From an uncultured cyanobacterium (GTDB lineage Bacteria; Cyanobacteriota; Cyanobacteriia; Cyanobacteriales; Nostocaceae), in assembly GCA_903848645.1 (NCBI GenBank), contig CAINGU010000048.1:56827-120826 (forward strand): 64,000 bases of DNA, written 5' to 3'. Positions 25,859 to 34,167 of the stretch are shown here, in pieces; the stretch's first letter is position 1; each line of letters begins with the position of its first letter. Below the pieces are notes generated by a model. The model ran no database searches and was not told the origin of the DNA. It saw only the letters and a list, made by a program, of their open reading frames with translations. The position numbers and the translations under genes were made by a program.

Positions 25859-26989
25859 ATGTATCAAATCATGATTAATGATACGACGTTACGTGATGGA
25901 GAACAGGCGGCAGGTGTTGCTTTTAATTTAGAAGAAAAAGTAGCGATCGCACAATTCTTAGATACCATTGGTGTCCATGAATTAGAAGTGGGAATTCCCG
26001 CAATGGGAGAAGAAGAAATTCGCGCCATTGTCGCCATTCGTAACTTAGATTTACAAGCGAAATTATTAGGTTGGAATCGGGCTGTATTATCAGATATTAA
26101 AGCTTCTATAGCCTGTGGATTAGAGCGAGTACATATTGCCATTCCTGTGTCTGGAGTGCAAATTGCCGCGAAATTTCATGGACAATGGCGAGTAAGTTTA
26201 CAAAAACTAAAAGACTGTATTAGCTTCGCATTAGATCAAGGTCTTTGGGTATCAGTTGGTGGTGAAGATTCTTCTAGAGCCGACGAAAATTTTCTCCAAG
26301 ATGTTGCTATGTTATCCCAAGAATGGGGAGCATCTCGGTTTCGTTTTTGTGATACAGTTGGGGTACTTGATCCCTTCGGAACTCACCTAAAAGTTAAGCG
26401 TTTAGTATCAACCCTATCAATTCCTATTGAGATTCACACCCATAATGATTTTGGACTAGCAACTGCTAACGCCTTAGCCGGAATTAAAGCTGGTGCTGTA
26501 TCTGTAAATACTACCGTTAATGGACTAGGAGAAAGAGCCGGAAATGCAGCTTTAGAAGAAGTAATTATGGCTCTAAAATGTATTTACGGTGTGGATTTGG
26601 GAATTCAGACTCAACACCTGTTAAAACTATCTCAATTAGTCGCTAAAGCTTCCGGTGCAAATGTCCAACCTTGGAAAGCAATTGTGGGTGAAAATACCTT
26701 TGCTCATGAGTCTGGTATTCATGCTCATGGTGTCCTGCAAAACCCCGTTACTTATGAACCTTATGCACCTGAAGATGTAGGTTGGGAACGGCGTTTAGTG
26801 ATAGGTAAACATTCTGGTCGGCATTCATTATCTAACTTGTTAGAACAGCATGGCATCTTTCTTGATTCTCAAGAAACCCAAGCTGTTTTAGATGTAGTCC
26901 GTCAGCAATCAATCCTCAAAAAACGCAGTCTCACTACAGAAGAATTATTAAATTTAGTCAGCGAAAAAAGGTATTCCCATGCAACGTGA
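25859..26989 (+). CDS. nifV: homocitrate synthase NifV
   Basis: NifV condenses acetyl-CoA and 2-oxoglutarate to homocitrate, the organic ligand of the FeMo cofactor. The product is 376 residues from the ATG at 25859 (MYQIMINDTTLRDGEQAAGVAF). The upstream ATG at 25850 abuts the AGAGGG ribosome site with no spacer, whereas 25859 has a spacing of 9. Catalytic-site motifs are DTTLRDGEQ, IHTHNDFGLATAN, VNGLGERAGNA and the metal and substrate motif HESGIHAHG. The end overlaps nifZ by 11 bp. Confidence 0.96.
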   Translation: MYQIMINDTTLRDGEQAAGVAFNLEEKVAIAQFLDTIGVHELEVGIPAMGEEEIRAIVAIRNLDLQAKLLGWNRAVLSDIKASIACGLERVHIAIPVSGVQIAAKFHGQWRVSLQKLKDCISFALDQGLWVSVGGEDSSRADENFLQDVAMLSQEWGASRFRFCDTVGVLDPFGTHLKVKRLVSTLSIPIEIHTHNDFGLATANALAGIKAGAVSVNTTVNGLGERAGNAALEEVIMALKCIYGVDLGIQTQHLLKLSQLVAKASGANVQPWKAIVGENTFAHESGIHAHGVLQNPVTYEPYAPEDVGWERRLVIGKHSGRHSLSNLLEQHGIFLDSQETQAVLDVVRQQSILKKRSLTTEELLNLVSEKRYSHAT

Positions 26990-27266
26990 TGAAATAGAAC
27001 TGGACTCGCAACCCATTTTTGAAATTGGTCAAAAAGTTCGAGTTAAGAAACTAATCAAAAACGATGGAACTTTTCCCGGTAGAGAGATTGGGGAAGTTTT
27101 GGCAAAAATTGGTGATGTTGGTTATGTCTCCAGCATTGGCACATTTTTGCAAGCTTATTATATCTATGCTGTACATTTTTTGGAAACAGGGTACATCATC
27201 GGTTGTCGAAAAAGAGAACTAGAATCTGCTGAGGAAAAACATGAAAGTAATGCTCCGAATGAATGA
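26979..27266 (+). CDS. nifZ: nitrogenase assembly protein NifZ
   Basis: This 95-residue protein has the NifZ domain: GQKVRVKKLIKNDGTFPGREIGEVLAKIGDVGYVSSIGTFLQ followed by YIYAVHFLETGYIIGCRKREL. NifZ helps mature the second P-cluster of the MoFe protein. The gene overlaps nifV by 11 bp and nifT by 26 bp, showing tight translational coupling. Confidence 0.93.
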   Translation: MQRDEIELDSQPIFEIGQKVRVKKLIKNDGTFPGREIGEVLAKIGDVGYVSSIGTFLQAYYIYAVHFLETGYIIGCRKRELESAEEKHESNAPNE

Positions 27267-27444
27267 TGCTGGTACTTTAGTTGTCTACGTCCCTAAAAAA
27301 GATTTAGAAGAAGAAGTAGTCAAAGAAACAGATGGTGCAGCAGGTAAAATTCTCACTTTAACTAATGGTTGGGAATTAGAATTTAGTGAATTTCCCGATA
27401 AAAGTCGTTTACCCGTAACAGTAGAAGCTAAACGCCTTCCTTAA
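27241..27444 (+). CDS. nifT: NifT/FixU protein
   Basis: This 67-residue protein (MKVMLRMNDAGTLVVYVPKKDLEEEVV...LTLTNGWELEFSEFP...LPVTVEAKRLP) matches the NifT/FixU pattern. Its role is not well defined and it is dispensable in tested bacteria. It overlaps the end of nifZ. Confidence 0.92.
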   Translation: MKVMLRMNDAGTLVVYVPKKDLEEEVVKETDGAAGKILTLTNGWELEFSEFPDKSRLPVTVEAKRLP

Positions 27445-27516
27445 AATGCAAGCATTCAGCCGTCAGTCGTTAACTATGGTTCTCGGTTGAGTGAGATACA
27501 AGAACCCCACCCCTAA

Positions 27517-27540
27517 CCCCTCCCTGCAAGCGAGGAGGGG
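27517..27540. repeat. C-rich hairpin after nifT
   Basis: CCCCTCC (27517-27523) pairs with GGAGGGG (27534-27540). The flanking ACCCCACCCCTAACCCCTCC is a common repeat in Nostoc-type genomes, related to the C-rich block at 1890-1950. It may end the nifVZT transcript, though there is no T-tract. Confidence 0.6.
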
Positions 27541-27610
27541 GATATGGATTAATTATCAATTGGTAATGTGGGGTTTATTATTTTCTATTTGAAACATAGG
27601 GTTATCACAA

Positions 27611-28159
27611 ATGGGTGAAAAATATTTGGCTTTATCGGAATTGAATATTGAAGGACAGTTTTTAGGTTTTGCAGGTAAAAAAACTGGAAAATATAAACAT
27701 TTACAGTTAGGAATTACTGGCGGAAATATCAAAATTAAAATTCCTAAAAATTTACGTTGTTCTCTAGGCTTATCTTTAGTCCCTGGTGAGCAAATTCATA
27801 TAGATGCTATTAGTAAATTAAACCCCCGTAATAATAAATTAAAACTGGAAGCTTATCAAATTCAAGCAATTGGTTTTTGTCTTATCAAAAATTCCCTTCC
27901 TCTTCCTCAACCTAAAGCCAAGATTATGGTATGTCAAAAATCTGGCTGTCTGAAACGAGGTGGAAAGGGGTTATTATCGGACTTAGAAAAAACTTTGGGC
28001 GATCGCGGTTTATCTGATAAAGTGACAATAGAACATACCGATTGTCAAAAACGCTGTAGCAGCGCCCCCAATTGTGTTTTGATGTTAGGTAAAAAGCAAT
28101 ACAAGAAAGTTCATCCAGAAGCGATCGCATCTTTGTTAGAGAATCATTTGAGTGGTTGA
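27611..28159 (+). CDS. thioredoxin-like [2Fe-2S] ferredoxin-domain protein
   Basis: This 182-residue protein has an N-terminal beta-rich region (LNIEGQFLGFAGKKTGKYKHLQLGITGGNIKIKIPKNLR) and a C-terminal thioredoxin-like ferredoxin domain. The probable cluster ligands are in VCQKSGCLKRGG (~108-119) and DCQKRCSSAPNCVLML (~144-159). A gene of this type follows nifT in other Nostoc-type nif clusters. An electron-transfer or metal-handling role is likely but unproven. Confidence 0.82.
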   Translation: MGEKYLALSELNIEGQFLGFAGKKTGKYKHLQLGITGGNIKIKIPKNLRCSLGLSLVPGEQIHIDAISKLNPRNNKLKLEAYQIQAIGFCLIKNSLPLPQPKAKIMVCQKSGCLKRGGKGLLSDLEKTLGDRGLSDKVTIEHTDCQKRCSSAPNCVLMLGKKQYKKVHPEAIASLLENHLSG

Positions 28160-28181
28160 TGTATTTTAATTGGATATTCCT

Positions 28182-28284
28182 ATAGTTTTATGCTCCTGTT
28201 TCTCTCAATTCAAATTGAGACACAATGACGATTTTATAAAATTGTCTGAATCAGGATATCCAGGATTAAAGGATTTACAGGATG
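28182..28284. repeat. direct repeat of the region upstream of the vapB-like gene, copy 1
   Basis: ATAGTTTTATGCTCCTGTTT then CTCTCAATTCAAATTG, ATAATGACG-like and an AGGAT-phased stretch match 29248-29355 over about 100 bp in the same orientation. The copies flank the toxin-antitoxin pair at 28672-29249. Confidence 0.8.
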
Positions 28285-28303
28285 TTTATTGTAAACTTTA
28301 TTT

Positions 28304-28351
28304 AGTCCGTTTTAACGGACTTTTGCTATGAGACTGGGAATTTATTCCCAG
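28304..28351. repeat. double-hairpin intergenic repeat
   Basis: AGTCCGT/ACGGACT (loop TTTA, 28304-28321) is followed by CTGGGAA/TTCCCAG (loop TTTA, 28334-28351). The arrangement parallels the pair at 19782-19840. Confidence 0.7.
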
Positions 28352-28381
28352 GCGGGTGATGATGCTTCATGAAGTATAATA

Positions 28382-28584
28382 TTTTGTCTGAATCAGGATA
28401 ACCAGGATGAAAGGATTAACAGGATTATTATTTGATAGTTAATAGCTGTTGTTTATGTATTTATTCTTACATCTCACTTCATAAATATTTACTTTTATCT
28501 ATACTAATCATCAACAACTAACCAATAATCAAACAATCACATCCTGTACATCCTTAAATCCTGGACATCCTGATTCTGACAATA
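28382..28584. repeat. MITE-like element, copy 1 (about 203 bp)
   Basis: The left end reads TTTTGTCTGAATCAGGATAA and on to AACAGGAT. The right end, complemented, reads AATATTGTCAGAATCAGGAT and on to TACAGGATG. The ends are therefore about 45-bp inverted repeats built from AGGAT units. The interior (TTATTTGATAGTTAATAGC ... CATCAACAACTAACCAATAA) has no gene and matches copy 2 at 30236-30434. No transposase is visible. The 512-bp gap 28160-28671 is made up of this element and the two repeats before it. Confidence 0.75.
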
Positions 28585-28671
28585 TTAAAGACCAAGAGTT
28601 GATACTTTAGAAGGTTCTGCTTTCAGCAATATGAAAAAACTGCGTATTCAATGTTTTATTGTCCCCCATTA

Positions 28672-29055
28672 TCAACTAACAAAAGGATTCTCAATCTTTA
28701 GTCCAGTAATTCCTTTAAAATCACTGACATTTCTTGTTACTAAAAATGCGTCTTGATTTATTGCTGTAGCGGCGATAATTGCATCAGGAAGTTTAATTTT
28801 ATATTGTCGTTTGATTTGGATTGTCTGATTTTCAATTTCTCGTAACAATGGAACTGTGTTAAACTGGGATAGTAAATCTTCAATAGACTGTTCCTCCTCT
28901 TTTGATAAGCTAGTAAAACTCAGTAATTCAATGCGGATAATCGGTGAAACTAGAATTTCGTGCAAATTTAAAAACTCTTCTGTAAACCATGAATTAACTA
29001 TTATATCATCAGCTAGATAGTAAATAAAAATATTGGTATCATAAAGATATTTCAT
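28672..29055 (-). CDS. PIN-domain VapC-type toxin
   Basis: The product is 127 residues from the ATG at 29055 (MKYLYDTNIFIYYLADD), which overlaps the antitoxin stop in an ATGA. PIN-domain acidic residues are the Asp of LYDTN, Glu of RIELLSF, Asp of LPDAIIAATA and Asp of VTRNVSDF. VapC proteins are Mg-dependent RNases that cut tRNA or rRNA when released from VapB. The target here is unknown. Confidence 0.88.
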   Translation of the reverse strand: MKYLYDTNIFIYYLADDIIVNSWFTEEFLNLHEILVSPIIRIELLSFTSLSKEEEQSIEDLLSQFNTVPLLREIENQTIQIKRQYKIKLPDAIIAATAINQDAFLVTRNVSDFKGITGLKIENPFVS

Positions 29056-29249
29056 TCTTCCCATTCCTGACGCAGAGTATCTAAATGAGCTAACATTGCT
29101 GCTTTTTTATGCTTTAAAATTCCTTTGGCTTGAATAATTTTTTCATAGTCTTTTTTCCAATGTAATAGCATTGATTCTGGTACATCTACTGTAATTGAAT
29201 CTTCATCTTGAGATACAAGATAATGTCTTGGTATTTTGATTAATGGCAT
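29052..29249 (-). CDS. VapB-type antitoxin of the adjacent PIN toxin
   Basis: This 65-residue protein (MPLIKIPRHYLVSQDEDSITVDVPESMLLHWKKDYEKIIQ...) has a short N-terminal beta segment and a charged C-terminal helix (HKKAAMLAHLDTLRQEWEE). Its stop overlaps the toxin ATG by ATGA, the classic coupling of toxin-antitoxin operons. The DNA-binding family is unclear. Confidence 0.8.
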   Translation of the reverse strand: MPLIKIPRHYLVSQDEDSITVDVPESMLLHWKKDYEKIIQAKGILKHKKAAMLAHLDTLRQEWEE

Positions 29250-29355
29250 AGTTTTATGCTCCTGTTTCTCTCAATTCAGATTGTAACATAATGACGATAT
29301 TACACATTATAAAATTGTCAGAATTAGGATAACCAGGATTATAGGATTGACAGGA
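29248..29355. repeat. direct repeat upstream of the vapB-like gene, copy 2
   Basis: Starts at the antitoxin start codon with ATAGTTTTATGCTCCTGTTT and ends with an AGGAT-phased segment (GTCAGAATTAGGATAACCAG and on). It matches 28182-28284. This copy must contain the antitoxin promoter. Confidence 0.78.
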
Positions 29356-29375
29356 TAATTTTATTCACAATATTC

Positions 29376-29822
29376 TTAGCTATTAATACTTTGAGGATGA
29401 ATAATGGTAATTTCTGGAACAGCTATAAAATCTTTGGGATTTAAAGTTAAAATATGGCTGATATTATGAGCAAGCATCACTGCTAATATGTGTATATCGT
29501 GAGTGCGTTTAGCAGAAATATTATATGTTGTTACTAAGTTTAACCAAATAGAAAATACATCTGGTGTTTCTTCTAGTAAATCAAATTGATTTATTAGCAT
29601 TTGTACTGCTTGAGTAGTTTGTTCTACAGTCCACCCTAATCCATTAACATTAACAGGACGAGTAGCAACAACCCAAAATTCAATAATTACTTGAGAGGTA
29701 ATAAAACATTGATGATGATTAGATATTAAATATTTAATTGTTTTATCAACTAGATGAAAATTAGGAGATGTTATATCTCTTGAACGTAACAGAATATTGG
29801 TATCTAATAAGTAATTACTCAT
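29376..29822 (-). CDS. PIN-domain toxin, second system
   Basis: This 148-residue PIN protein shows LLDTNILLRSRD (first Asp), SQVIIEFWVVATRP (Glu) and SAKRTHDIHILAVMLAHNISHILTLNPKDF (the later acidic pair). It is a ribonuclease-type toxin of the VapC superfamily, but of a different subfamily from 28672-29055. It overlaps the upstream antitoxin gene by 4 bp (29819-29822). Confidence 0.87.
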   Translation of the reverse strand: MSNYLLDTNILLRSRDITSPNFHLVDKTIKYLISNHHQCFITSQVIIEFWVVATRPVNVNGLGWTVEQTTQAVQMLINQFDLLEETPDVFSIWLNLVTTYNISAKRTHDIHILAVMLAHNISHILTLNPKDFIAVPEITIIHPQSINS

Positions 29823-30061
29823 CTTCCTCTGTCATCATAAATGTTTTCTCGACGTAGTGCTTCATCAGGAAGATTAACAGAACTTTGAGGAGCTTTTTCT
29901 ATCCACTCTTGCCAAAGTTTTAATCTTTCTTCAGAGGTTAAAGGCTTTTTAGTTTGTTTGTTGAAATCCTGATAACTCAGCCTTTCTTGGAAAAGTTGTT
30001 TTTCTTCGGGAGTTAATTTTAAAACAATTTCTACAAGGGAGTCAACAAGTTGTACATTCAT
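29819..30061 (-). CDS. putative antitoxin of the second PIN toxin
   Basis: This 80-residue charged helical protein (VEIVLKLTPEEKQLFQERLSYQ ... SEERLKLWQEWIEKAPQSSVNLPDEALRRENIYDDRGR) ends in the disordered acidic/basic tail commonly used to plug a PIN active site. It starts the two-gene operon. The call rests on size, charge and coupling to the PIN gene. Confidence 0.78.
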   Translation of the reverse strand: MNVQLVDSLVEIVLKLTPEEKQLFQERLSYQDFNKQTKKPLTSEERLKLWQEWIEKAPQSSVNLPDEALRRENIYDDRGR

Positions 30062-30127
30062 AATTATTTATGTCATTTACTAGGTTATAGGTAATATTAC
30101 ACTGTATCTCAATTATAAACTCTAAAC

Positions 30128-30238
30128 TGTCTGAATCAGGATACCCAGGATTAAAAGATTAACAGGATGATTATTTGATGATTACTAGACGTGAATCATG
30201 TATTGATTATTACAGTAGTTTCATGAAAATTAACCTTT
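30128..30238. repeat. tandem duplicate of the left half of MITE-like copy 2
   Basis: TGTCTGAATCAGGATACCCA ... TTATTTGATGATTACTAGACG ... AAAATTAACCTTT is repeated 111 bp later as the first half of 30236-30434. Only the left half is duplicated. Confidence 0.78.
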
Positions 30239-30434
30239 TGTCTGAATCAGGATAACCAGGATTAGAGGATTAACAGGATGATTATTTGATGATTACTAAA
30301 TGTGAATGATGTATTGATTATTAAAGTAATTTTATAAAAATTAACCTTTCTTCATACTAATCATCAACAACCAACCAATAATTAAACAATCACATCCTGT
30401 ACATCCTCAAATCCTGGACATCCTGATTCAGAGA
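30236..30434. repeat. MITE-like element, copy 2 (about 199 bp)
   Basis: The left inverted end is TTTTGTCTGAATCAGGATAA and on to AACAGGATG. The right end, complemented, is TCTCTGAATCAGGATGTCCA and on to TACAGGATG. The interior ends in CATCAACAACCAACCAATAA as in copy 1 (28382-28584). Its right end abuts the truncated GrpE-like frame starting at 30427. The 365-bp gap 30062-30426 contains this and the duplicate before it. Confidence 0.78.
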
Positions 30435-30843
30435 ACAAAAAATCAAAGATTTAGAGTTACAATGTCAACGACTGCGAGAAGAACTAAAACAACAATCTCA
30501 ACAATTACAAAGCGATTTTCAACAAGAAACTTTTACCCAATTACAAACTTTACTCAGCAACTATCCTACAATCAAAAAAATGGCATTAGCCAAACCTGAT
30601 TTACCAGCTAAAAACCTAATTTCCCTATTTACATCTTTAGATAATTTAATTGCAAGTTGGGGTTATACTGCTATTGGGGAAACTTGGGAACAGGTTAATT
30701 ATAATCCCCAATTACATCAAGCTGATAGTGATGATATTCAAGAAGGGGAATTAGTATATATTCGGTTTATTGGTTATGAAGATGGTGATAAAGTTCTCTA
30801 TCCTGCTAAAGTTAGTTGCACTCTACCCGGAGGATATAATTAA
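30427..30843 (+). pseudogene. GrpE-like nucleotide-exchange factor, N-terminally truncated
   Basis: The frame is open from just after a TGA inside the right end of the MITE-like repeat: a coiled coil (REQKIKDLELQCQRLREELKQ ... DFQQETFTQLQTLL) and then LLSNYPTIKKMALAKPDLPAKN, SWGYTAIGETWEQVNYNPQLHQ and EGELVYIRFIGYED. The long helix followed by a small beta domain is the GrpE plan. It precedes an Hsp70-like gene by 103 bp, as such cyanobacterial pairs do. No start codon precedes the coiled coil; the first ATG (30580) would give 87 residues without it. It may be a broken gene or produce only the beta domain. Confidence 0.65.
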
Positions 30844-30946
30844 TCTTAAATTATACAATCTTGTGGGGTGGGCATCCTACCCACCCAATCATAATAGCAG
30901 GCAAGATGCCTGCACCACAAGACAAAAACAATATAATTAATGAATT

Positions 30947-32533
30947 ATGACAACTATTGCAATTGATTTTGGTACAAGTAATACTGTAATTAGTATTTTA
31001 GAACCTGATACTCAACAACCTAAAAGTTTACGTTTTCCTAATTTATCCCGTGTATTTGTGGGTGTGACTTCTCAAGGTGAAAGAGTAGAATTTCCGATTA
31101 TTCCCAGCTTAATGTTTATTAAATCAGGGAATAATATTATATTAGGTGAAGGTGTTCGTAGTCAAAGATTAGGACTTTCTCAAGCTTATCCTCCTGAACG
31201 TTTATTTAAAAAGTTTAAACGTGATTTAGCTGGAGATTATCAACCACCAGCAATCCAAATTGATGGCATAAATTATAACGCTATTTCTGTTTCTGAGTTG
31301 TTTATCCAAACTATTTGGACGGAAATAAAAAAGCAAAATATTCAACCTAGTCATTTAATTTTTACTGTTCCCGTTGGTGCTTTTGAACGTTATTTAGATT
31401 GGTTTCGAGATTTAGGTCAAAAATTAAATGTTCCTCAAGTTTCCATTGTTGATGAATCTACAGCAGCAGCTTTAGGATATGCCATAAAACGCCCTGATAA
31501 GTTAATTTTAGTGGTTGATTTTGGAGGGGGAACTCTCGATTTAAGTTTAGTAAGAACTGTTGCAAATTCTAATAATAATGGAAATTTAAGTGCTGAGGTT
31601 TTAGCTAAATCTGAAGCCTATGTAGGTGGTGAAGATATTGATGTTTGGATAGTTGATGATTATTTGCATTCTCAAAATTTAACACCTGAACAAGTCGGAA
31701 AAATTGGTTATCAGAATTTATTAGAAATTGCCGAAAGATTAAAAATTCAATTATCAAAAAATCAATCTGTAGCTGAAAGTTGGTTTGATGATGAATCTTT
31801 TATGTCTTATGAATTAAAAATTAATCGTGAAAAATTAGAGGAGATTTTAGAATATAGACAATTTTTACAACAGTTACGAGATACCTTAGATGAGGTTTTA
31901 GCTTCTGCTTTACGAAAGGGTATTAGTAAAAATGATATTGAACAGGTTTTATTAGTGGGAGGAAGTTGTTTAATTCCCGCAGTTCAACAATTAATTATAT
32001 CTTATTTTGGTAAAGGTAAGGTAAAACTAAATAAACCATTTGACGCTGTATGTCATGGTGCATTAGCAATTACACAAATTGTAGAAATAAATGATTTTTT
32101 ACGTCATAGTTACGCGATTCGTTTATGGGAAAGTTACAGCAAAAGTTATGTTTATCATCGGCTATTTACCAAAGGTGAAAAATATCCTTGTCAACGTCAA
32201 GAATGGTTAAATCTGCAAGTTGCAAATAATGGACAAAGGGAGATTCGTTTAGATATTGGTGAATTAGGGGATATGACACAAACAGAAATTGCTTTTGATG
32301 CGTTAGGAAGAATGACTTCTAGCACTCTTCAACATCAAGAAAGTTACCGTTCCCTAGATAATCAAAATCAACAGGTTTGTGTCGCTAAACTTAACCCACC
32401 AGGTGAAGCAGGAATTGATAGAATATCTGTGTTATTTGAGGTAGATTCTCGACGGACTTTATTAGCAACTGTGAAGGATTTATTCACGGGAGAGATGTTA
32501 GTTAATAGAGGAGAAATTTATAAATTGAGGTAA
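30947..32533 (+). CDS. Hsp70-like (DnaK-related) protein
   Basis: This 528-residue protein has the actin/Hsp70 ATPase: phosphate-1 (TIAIDFGTSNTVISIL), VDESTAAALGYA, phosphate-2 (LILVVDFGGGTLDLSLV) and adenosine motif (VLLVGGSCLIPAVQQ, about 340-355). The C-terminal 150 residues are shorter than in DnaK and lack the usual EEVD-type tail and a clear lid, so the substrate range is probably different. The GrpE-like gene upstream suggests a dedicated chaperone pair. It is not the main dnaK. Confidence 0.85.
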   Translation: MTTIAIDFGTSNTVISILEPDTQQPKSLRFPNLSRVFVGVTSQGERVEFPIIPSLMFIKSGNNIILGEGVRSQRLGLSQAYPPERLFKKFKRDLAGDYQPPAIQIDGINYNAISVSELFIQTIWTEIKKQNIQPSHLIFTVPVGAFERYLDWFRDLGQKLNVPQVSIVDESTAAALGYAIKRPDKLILVVDFGGGTLDLSLVRTVANSNNNGNLSAEVLAKSEAYVGGEDIDVWIVDDYLHSQNLTPEQVGKIGYQNLLEIAERLKIQLSKNQSVAESWFDDESFMSYELKINREKLEEILEYRQFLQQLRDTLDEVLASALRKGISKNDIEQVLLVGGSCLIPAVQQLIISYFGKGKVKLNKPFDAVCHGALAITQIVEINDFLRHSYAIRLWESYSKSYVYHRLFTKGEKYPCQRQEWLNLQVANNGQREIRLDIGELGDMTQTEIAFDALGRMTSSTLQHQESYRSLDNQNQQVCVAKLNPPGEAGIDRISVLFEVDSRRTLLATVKDLFTGEMLVNRGEIYKLR

Positions 32534-32630
32534 GATTATATAGCCACTGTATCTATATTATCCTGGCAAATTATGAAAACAACACTCAAAGCATGGAACG
32601 AATTAAAAAATAGCGCCCAATAAATAACCC

Positions 32631-32663
32631 AAATCCTCAACTTTTGGAATAAGTCGAGGATTT
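32631..32663 (+). terminator. intrinsic-type terminator after the Hsp70-like gene
   Basis: AAATCCTC (32631-32638) pairs with GAGGATTT (32656-32663), followed by AAATTTTTTAATTTTTAATT. The hairpin plus T-rich tract fits a Rho-independent terminator serving the Hsp70-like gene and, from the other side, the convergent acyltransferase gene. Confidence 0.65.
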
Positions 32664-32695
32664 AAATTTTTTAATTTTTAATTTTTAATTGTTTA

Positions 32696-34090
32696 TCATC
32701 CCTTATCCACCAAACCCTCCAAAACCTGCTGTAAATCACTCGTCAACTCAGCCACAGCTTGTCTAGCAGCAACCCGACTACTTTTATAACCCGAATAACG
32801 TTCAGAAATAGAAATTGGTGTACCCACAGTTATCTTCACCTGCTGCTTACCCAATTGTGGACGATTTAAAGGAATATTACCCTTAATTTTATTCACCATA
32901 TCCCATAAAATTAAAGTCGTTTCTGCAAATCTTTCCACCGTAGGATTTTCGCGGATATAAATCCCAGACACAGCCACAAAACTCTCAACTAACCTCATGT
33001 GCCACATCCGAAAATATGCTTCTTCAGCAATTCTATCTCCCAAGCTTTTTTCAATGGATGATAATAATTTAATATCCTTAAAATCTTCCCTAAATATATA
33101 ATTCCAACCCGCTTGTTCTACCCGTCTACATCGATCATTCCAATTTCCCCTAGACGGTAAATCAAAATATTGTTCAGCAATGAATAACGATACATTCATA
33201 ACAGCTTGTAACCGATAAGCTAAAGCCTCATTTCTATCGGTAATTTCTCCATTAGTAATTTTTTCATCTGGCAATTTTTGATGATAAAATTTAGTATAAA
33301 ATTGCTCCATTACCGATAATAAATGTTCTGCTAAACCTAATAATCGGGGATAAAGCGCAGCAAAAGAAGCCTCTGTTTTCTGTTGATTCACAGATAAACC
33401 ACTAGCTGCTTCTAATTCAGTTAATAAATTTGCTATATTATCCCAAGGCTCATTGACATAACTATATTTAATGCCAATTGGTAAAATTATAACTTCCTCA
33501 TCTCGTCCCGCTTTTTGTAAATCTTCCGCACACCAAAAACCCATCTGTGCGATACCCGGTTCTAAGGGACTGATAATCTCCGATAAACCATTTGTAGCAC
33601 CCTCCGGCGCAGCAGCCATGGGAAACTGACCATTGATATACAAATCCCGTGCTGAACGCAACCCAGTCCAATCTGCTTTACCGCGTTGAATGGGAGTTCC
33701 CCCCAAATGAGAAATTACCCAACCCACACAAGAACCAGCCCAGAGAGGAATGCCCCGATCATAGATAAAATGGGCATGAAGCGGATATTGTAGCTGTGTA
33801 CCCCCAACTCGTGCTACTTTAGGCAAGATTTGGGACAGTAAATAAGTTAGACAAAGAGGGTCTGCTGTTTGAGGATGACGAAACGCCAACATAAACCGGA
33901 TTTTACCATCCTGAAACCGCTGATAGCAATCCGCCAAAGTTTCTACATTGTCTGCTTCAATTTTGCTAATGGGTGTTTTCCAGCGTATCCAGTCAGGTAG
34001 CACTAGATGTACCAATTTTAACAACAAAGGGTTAAAAGCTGGCGGAATAAATTCTAAAGGTGGTTGTGCTTGATACATTGCTTCAGACAA
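32696..34090 (-). CDS. PlsC-like 1-acylglycerol-3-phosphate acyltransferase
   Basis: This 464-residue protein has the acyltransferase HX4D box (FRHPQTADPL, about residues 71-80) and a second block (GGTPIQRGKADWTGLRSARDLYINGQFPMAAAPEGATNGLSE) that fits the glycerol-phosphate-binding motifs of the PlsC family. Cyanobacteria have several such enzymes; this long form has a 200-residue C-terminal extension of unknown role. It is probably membrane-associated and acts in phospho- or glycolipid synthesis. Divergent from proS with a 77-bp shared promoter region. Confidence 0.82.
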   Translation of the reverse strand: MSEAMYQAQPPLEFIPPAFNPLLLKLVHLVLPDWIRWKTPISKIEADNVETLADCYQRFQDGKIRFMLAFRHPQTADPLCLTYLLSQILPKVARVGGTQLQYPLHAHFIYDRGIPLWAGSCVGWVISHLGGTPIQRGKADWTGLRSARDLYINGQFPMAAAPEGATNGLSEIISPLEPGIAQMGFWCAEDLQKAGRDEEVIILPIGIKYSYVNEPWDNIANLLTELEAASGLSVNQQKTEASFAALYPRLLGLAEHLLSVMEQFYTKFYHQKLPDEKITNGEITDRNEALAYRLQAVMNVSLFIAEQYFDLPSRGNWNDRCRRVEQAGWNYIFREDFKDIKLLSSIEKSLGDRIAEEAYFRMWHMRLVESFVAVSGIYIRENPTVERFAETTLILWDMVNKIKGNIPLNRPQLGKQQVKITVGTPISISERYSGYKSSRVAARQAVAELTSDLQQVLEGLVDKG

Positions 34091-34167
34091 AGTAATTATC
34101 TCCTCAAGTTACATGAAAACATTTTAGAAGTAAGTGATTTGAAAAGTTAGTAAGTAAAGGAAAAAAA

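Noticed and set aside
28160..30440. CRISPR array suspected from repeated AGGAT sequences
   Set aside because: Repeat units are 9-10 bp apart inside inverted ends, spacing between copies is irregular, no unique spacers of regular length and no cas genes are present.
32574..32624. 15-residue frame MKTTLKAWNELKNSAQ between the Hsp70-like gene and its terminator
   Set aside because: Too short to support; could be a leader or relic but nothing distinguishes it from chance.
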